Positions 36,406 to 38,705 of a DNA stretch of 38,705 nucleotides are shown piece by piece; the stretch's first letter is position 1; every line of letters starts with the position of its first letter. This DNA comes from Firmicutes bacterium UBA4795. Lineage in GTDB: Bacteria > Bacillota > Desulfotomaculia > Desulfotomaculales > Nap2-2B. The position numbers were made by a program, and so were the translations under genes. Where the stretch lies: the NCBI GenBank assembly GCA_002402825.1, contig DHGP01000033.1:82307-121011 (forward strand), given 5' to 3'. Under the pieces are notes generated by a model that had not been told where the DNA came from, ran no database searches, and was given only the letters and a program-made list of their open reading frames with translations.

Positions 36406-37109
36406 TCTGTTTAGGTGTTTTATTGCTACTTATCGGGGTTTGCCTGAGTTTTGCTGCTGCTCCAGACGAAGGAGATTTAGGACTAGCGGTTGTGCCAAGT
36501 GGTTCATCGGTGCAAATTTCCTGGAATCCACCACCTTATGTTCTTCCAGAGCATCCAATACATCCAGAGCTTACTTTTGATAGTGATCAGGTTCAATGTT
36601 ACATAATAGAAAGAAGTACATCCGATTATCCAACTATGTTTTATAGGTTAGCCGAAGTTCCGGCAAATGTTTATAGTTATGTAGATAATTCTGTAGAAAC
36701 AGGAAAGAAATATGGATATTGTGTAACCGCTTCTATTAGCAAAAATTCTGTTAGCAAAAATGTTTATGGCATTGATCATATCTACCAGCGTTCGCCGTTG
36801 ATAACAATTCCTACTCAAAGCCAACCTACAACCATAAAATCAGAAAGTACGGCCAGCAAAGAACAACAAGAGACCGAAACCTTACAACAACCTCAACAGA
36901 ACGAACCGCAAACGGATAAAGATATAGCACTATTAACTATAGGTTCAACAGATTTATTCGTGAATGGTCAAAAGATAAAACTTGATGTTGCTCCTAAAAT
37001 TGAAAATGGCAGAACATTGGTTCCTTTAAGAGCAATATCAGAGGCACTTGGGGCCGAGGTAAAATGGAATGAAGAAACTCAAACGATAATTATTACGAAA
37101 GATAAATAG
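36384..37109 (+). CDS. Secreted protein with fibronectin-like and copper-amine-oxidase-N domains
   Basis: 241 residues from the ATG at 36384, which sits 6 bases behind AAAGGAGGT. It has a clear signal peptide (KLGIVICLGVLLLLIGVCLS, cut near SFAAA). Next is an Fn3-like beta domain (SVQISWNPPP, YIIERSTSDYP, YSYVDNSVETGKKYGYCVTA), a Gln/Thr-rich linker, and a C-terminal copper amine oxidase N-type domain (DLFVNGQKIKLDVAP, ALGAEVKWNEETQTIII). It is AT-richer than neighbouring phage genes. It probably alters the surface of the lysogen and lies outside the phage's lytic programme. Confidence 0.7.
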   Translation: MRKLGIVICLGVLLLLIGVCLSFAAAPDEGDLGLAVVPSGSSVQISWNPPPYVLPEHPIHPELTFDSDQVQCYIIERSTSDYPTMFYRLAEVPANVYSYVDNSVETGKKYGYCVTASISKNSVSKNVYGIDHIYQRSPLITIPTQSQPTTIKSESTASKEQQETETLQQPQQNEPQTDKDIALLTIGSTDLFVNGQKIKLDVAPKIENGRTLVPLRAISEALGAEVKWNEETQTIIITKDK

Positions 37110-37132
37110 GGCGCTATGCCCTATTTATCTTT
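37098..37132. terminator. Bidirectional terminator shared by two convergent genes
   Basis: AAAGATAAATAGGGC (37098-37112) pairs perfectly with 37118-37132 around a 5-base loop. The A/T-rich outer part supplies a T-run on both strands. The last codons of both convergent genes lie inside it. Confidence 0.85.
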
Positions 37133-38705
37133 ACATTTAACTCTTTCATAACAGGAATGCGTTTCTTTGCTTGTTTAGGCACCAGGCAATTTTCCTTTGT
37201 TAAAAGCCAGAAATATTTGCCCTCTTTCTTCGCCTTTTCGTGAAAACTAAGGTGTAATTTTTTGATATCATCGTCTATAAAATTGAAGTTTCCTGTTTGC
37301 CTATCGAATTTTACCCCCTCCATTAATTCATAAATTGTTTCTTCTCTTTCAACATACTTCTTTACTAAAACTTCTTCAATCTCCCCGCTTTCTTTTAGGT
37401 TAAATTCCTTAGTGTACTCTGGAACTTTTACTGTCACGGTACTTTCTCCGTAACAATCTGAATGTATCGGCAACGTGATATTCCCATGTAATTCATCTGA
37501 GTAAACAACCAGCAAGCTCAAAACGTCCCCAACTTTAAAAGGCTGTTTACATATAGCACATTCTTTATCATGAAAAACCAAGTCTCCAAAATGAGTTACC
37601 GCCGCCCATATTTCATTCCATCTATATCCATTGCCACCTAAATCGTGTATATTATCGGACGTGGGCAATATATTTCCTGAGTGTTTGGTTACTGTGCCAA
37701 GTGCAAAGGAAGTACTCGGCCCAATCAAAGCTAATGGCCTACTATTAAGTGAAAACAGTCCAGCATGAGCGATACCATCTAATGAGTAATTTCCCGTCAG
37801 GCGAACGTACTCGACATCGTTATCATAGACTGATATATTACCCGTTGCGCCACCAGAAACAATTTCTATGGCTTTTTTGCCGTTGTAAATCACCCGAAAT
37901 ATATTCGGGGGTACAAGTTCGATATAAGTCGTATCTGTTTCTGTCCCCGTCCTGAATAAGGAACTGTAAAGTTCCGAGTTAATAAACTTCCCCCCATACT
38001 TCCCCGCCGCATACTGCCCTATATGCGTCCGCAGGTTGCCGGAGGCGTCGTATACCCTGATTCCGCCTTCCACCGGCGGGGCGTACATGTCCAGTTCGCC
38101 GTTGACCATCCGCAGCCCAAACCTTCTCACTGTAGGTTTCAGCGTACCGTCCAACGTCATCAGAAGCGTAGTATTCTCATCGACAGACAGCGGCAACCCC
38201 GTCTGGTGCTCCGCCTGGTGCTCGGCCAGGGTCTGCGCCTTGCTCATCACGGCGAAGTCGGAGGTGATACCGTTGGCCTGGCTTGCGCCGCTGGAATCGC
38301 ACCCGACGTACATATTCGCAGGTAACGTGCCGACAGGTTCGACGTAGGCCGTGTCTGCGCCTATTTGCGCCCCGTTGACGCAAAGACGCAGCTTTGAGCC
38401 GTCGCCGGAGGCGGAGATTTGGTATGTGTTGCCTGCGGTCGTACTGCCGCCGCTTACTCTATATAATGTGCCGCCGGATTTTACGTCCAGAACAAACTCG
38501 CCGCCCCAGCCGATATTAAGGGTATAGTAGTTGTTTGCGTCAATAACACAGCTCCACAACAGTTTCGCCACGCTACCCAGATTCGTCGCGCTGGTCGGCC
38601 TGTACCTTGTTTTTATCGTCCAGTTGCCCTTATAGAACACTCCAGCGGTCGGGACGGTGAGAACTTCGGCTGAGCGGGCGGTTCCGGGGAGTTGCCAGGA
38701 GGATG
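37114..38705 (-). CDS. Phage tail-fibre-like protein with LamG-type domain (5' end outside window)
   Basis: At least 530 residues, open to the window edge. The visible N-terminal part resembles a LamG/concanavalin-like carbohydrate-binding fold (GNWTIKTRYRPTS, NYYTLNIGWGGEF, KLRLCVNGAQIG, ENTTLLMTLDGTL). The middle has tail-fibre-type beta repeats and HDLGGNGYRWNEIW, a signature often seen before the C-terminal region of phage fibres. Then comes a Cys/His cluster CAICKQPF and HSDC that could bind a metal. It is likely the receptor-binding protein. It reads leftward from tail genes that must lie beyond 38,705. Confidence 0.75.
   Translation of the reverse strand, partial: SSWQLPGTARSAEVLTVPTAGVFYKGNWTIKTRYRPTSATNLGSVAKLLWSCVIDANNYYTLNIGWGGEFVLDVKSGGTLYRVSGGSTTAGNTYQISASGDGSKLRLCVNGAQIGADTAYVEPVGTLPANMYVGCDSSGASQANGITSDFAVMSKAQTLAEHQAEHQTGLPLSVDENTTLLMTLDGTLKPTVRRFGLRMVNGELDMYAPPVEGGIRVYDASGNLRTHIGQYAAGKYGGKFINSELYSSLFRTGTETDTTYIELVPPNIFRVIYNGKKAIEIVSGGATGNISVYDNDVEYVRLTGNYSLDGIAHAGLFSLNSRPLALIGPSTSFALGTVTKHSGNILPTSDNIHDLGGNGYRWNEIWAAVTHFGDLVFHDKECAICKQPFKVGDVLSLLVVYSDELHGNITLPIHSDCYGESTVTVKVPEYTKEFNLKESGEIEEVLVKKYVEREETIYELMEGVKFDRQTGNFNFIDDDIKKLHLSFHEKAKKEGKYFWLLTKENCLVPKQAKKRIPVMKELNVKINRA

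Larger units (their letters stand above)
12381..38705. mobile_element. Temperate prophage (left end and most of the genome; right end outside the window)
   Basis: From the break in yunB to the window edge the genes are phage-like. There is a rightward small-gene cassette, a leftward early/replication operon, a divergent CI/Cro control region, a large serine recombinase, a lysis module and part of a tail-fibre gene. No terminase, portal or capsid gene is inside, so they must lie to the right of 38,705. The left attachment site is inferred at about 12,370-12,390, and attR is not visible. If the genome is closed into a circle at the ends, the order becomes early, small cassette, late genes, lysis, integrase, repressor. 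Confidence 0.85.

Overview
The window looks like DNA from an anaerobic, endospore-forming, Gram-positive bacterium, probably of the Peptococcaceae/Desulfotomaculum type. The evidence is a class III (oxygen-sensitive) ribonucleotide reductase with its activase, a YhcN/YlaJ-type spore lipoprotein, a YunB-type sporulation gene, strong AGGAGG ribosome sites and a pilB-pilT-pilC set of Gram-positive character. The placement is inferred from gene content only. The window opens with a run of 16 G, which looks like a contig edge.

Host part (1-12,380). A leftward pilB-pilT-pilC operon and ubiX are followed by a rightward spore lipoprotein. Next comes a leftward pair, an F420-0:gamma-glutamyl ligase-like protein and a pyruvoyl-dependent arginine decarboxylase, and then an APC-family amino acid permease. 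The rightward genes nrdD, nrdG and the 5' part of yunB complete this part. The intergenic spaces hold a family of C/G-rich palindromes (CCCTCCCC-TTGA-GGGGAGGG type), one of them inside a small element with 18-bp terminal inverted repeats.

Prophage part (about 12,381 to the window end). yunB is cut near codon 172, and everything to the right is a temperate-phage genome whose other end lies outside the window. The left end carries a rightward cassette of small genes. One is a DUF1874/STIV-B116-like protein, the family of the AcrIII-1 ring nuclease that destroys the cyclic tetra-adenylate messenger of type III CRISPR. The cassette ends with a short tyrosine recombinase and a terminator. From 30,953 leftwards to 14,951 runs one tightly packed early operon: a Cro-like regulator, zinc-finger proteins, an SbcC/Rad50-like ATPase flanked by two related HNH homing-type genes, RecT, a metallo-beta-lactamase-fold protein, a damaged cytosine methyltransferase, primase and helicase. 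A cluster of GGTTGCAA repeats follows that could be the replication origin. RusA resolvase, a TGT/DpdA-like protein, an excisionase-HTH/HNH fusion and an ArpU-like late regulator complete the operon. A LexA/CI-type repressor and a large serine recombinase read rightward from the same control region.

Beyond the recombinase lie leftward lysis genes (holin-like proteins, an XhlA-like protein, an amidase and a subtilisin-like protease), a rightward two-gene insert with a secreted protein, and the end of a tail-fibre-like gene that runs off the window. The most notable features are the skin-like interruption of a sporulation gene, the putative anti-CRISPR ring nuclease, a methyltransferase locus where two overlapping frames both look protein-like, and the iteron-like cluster.
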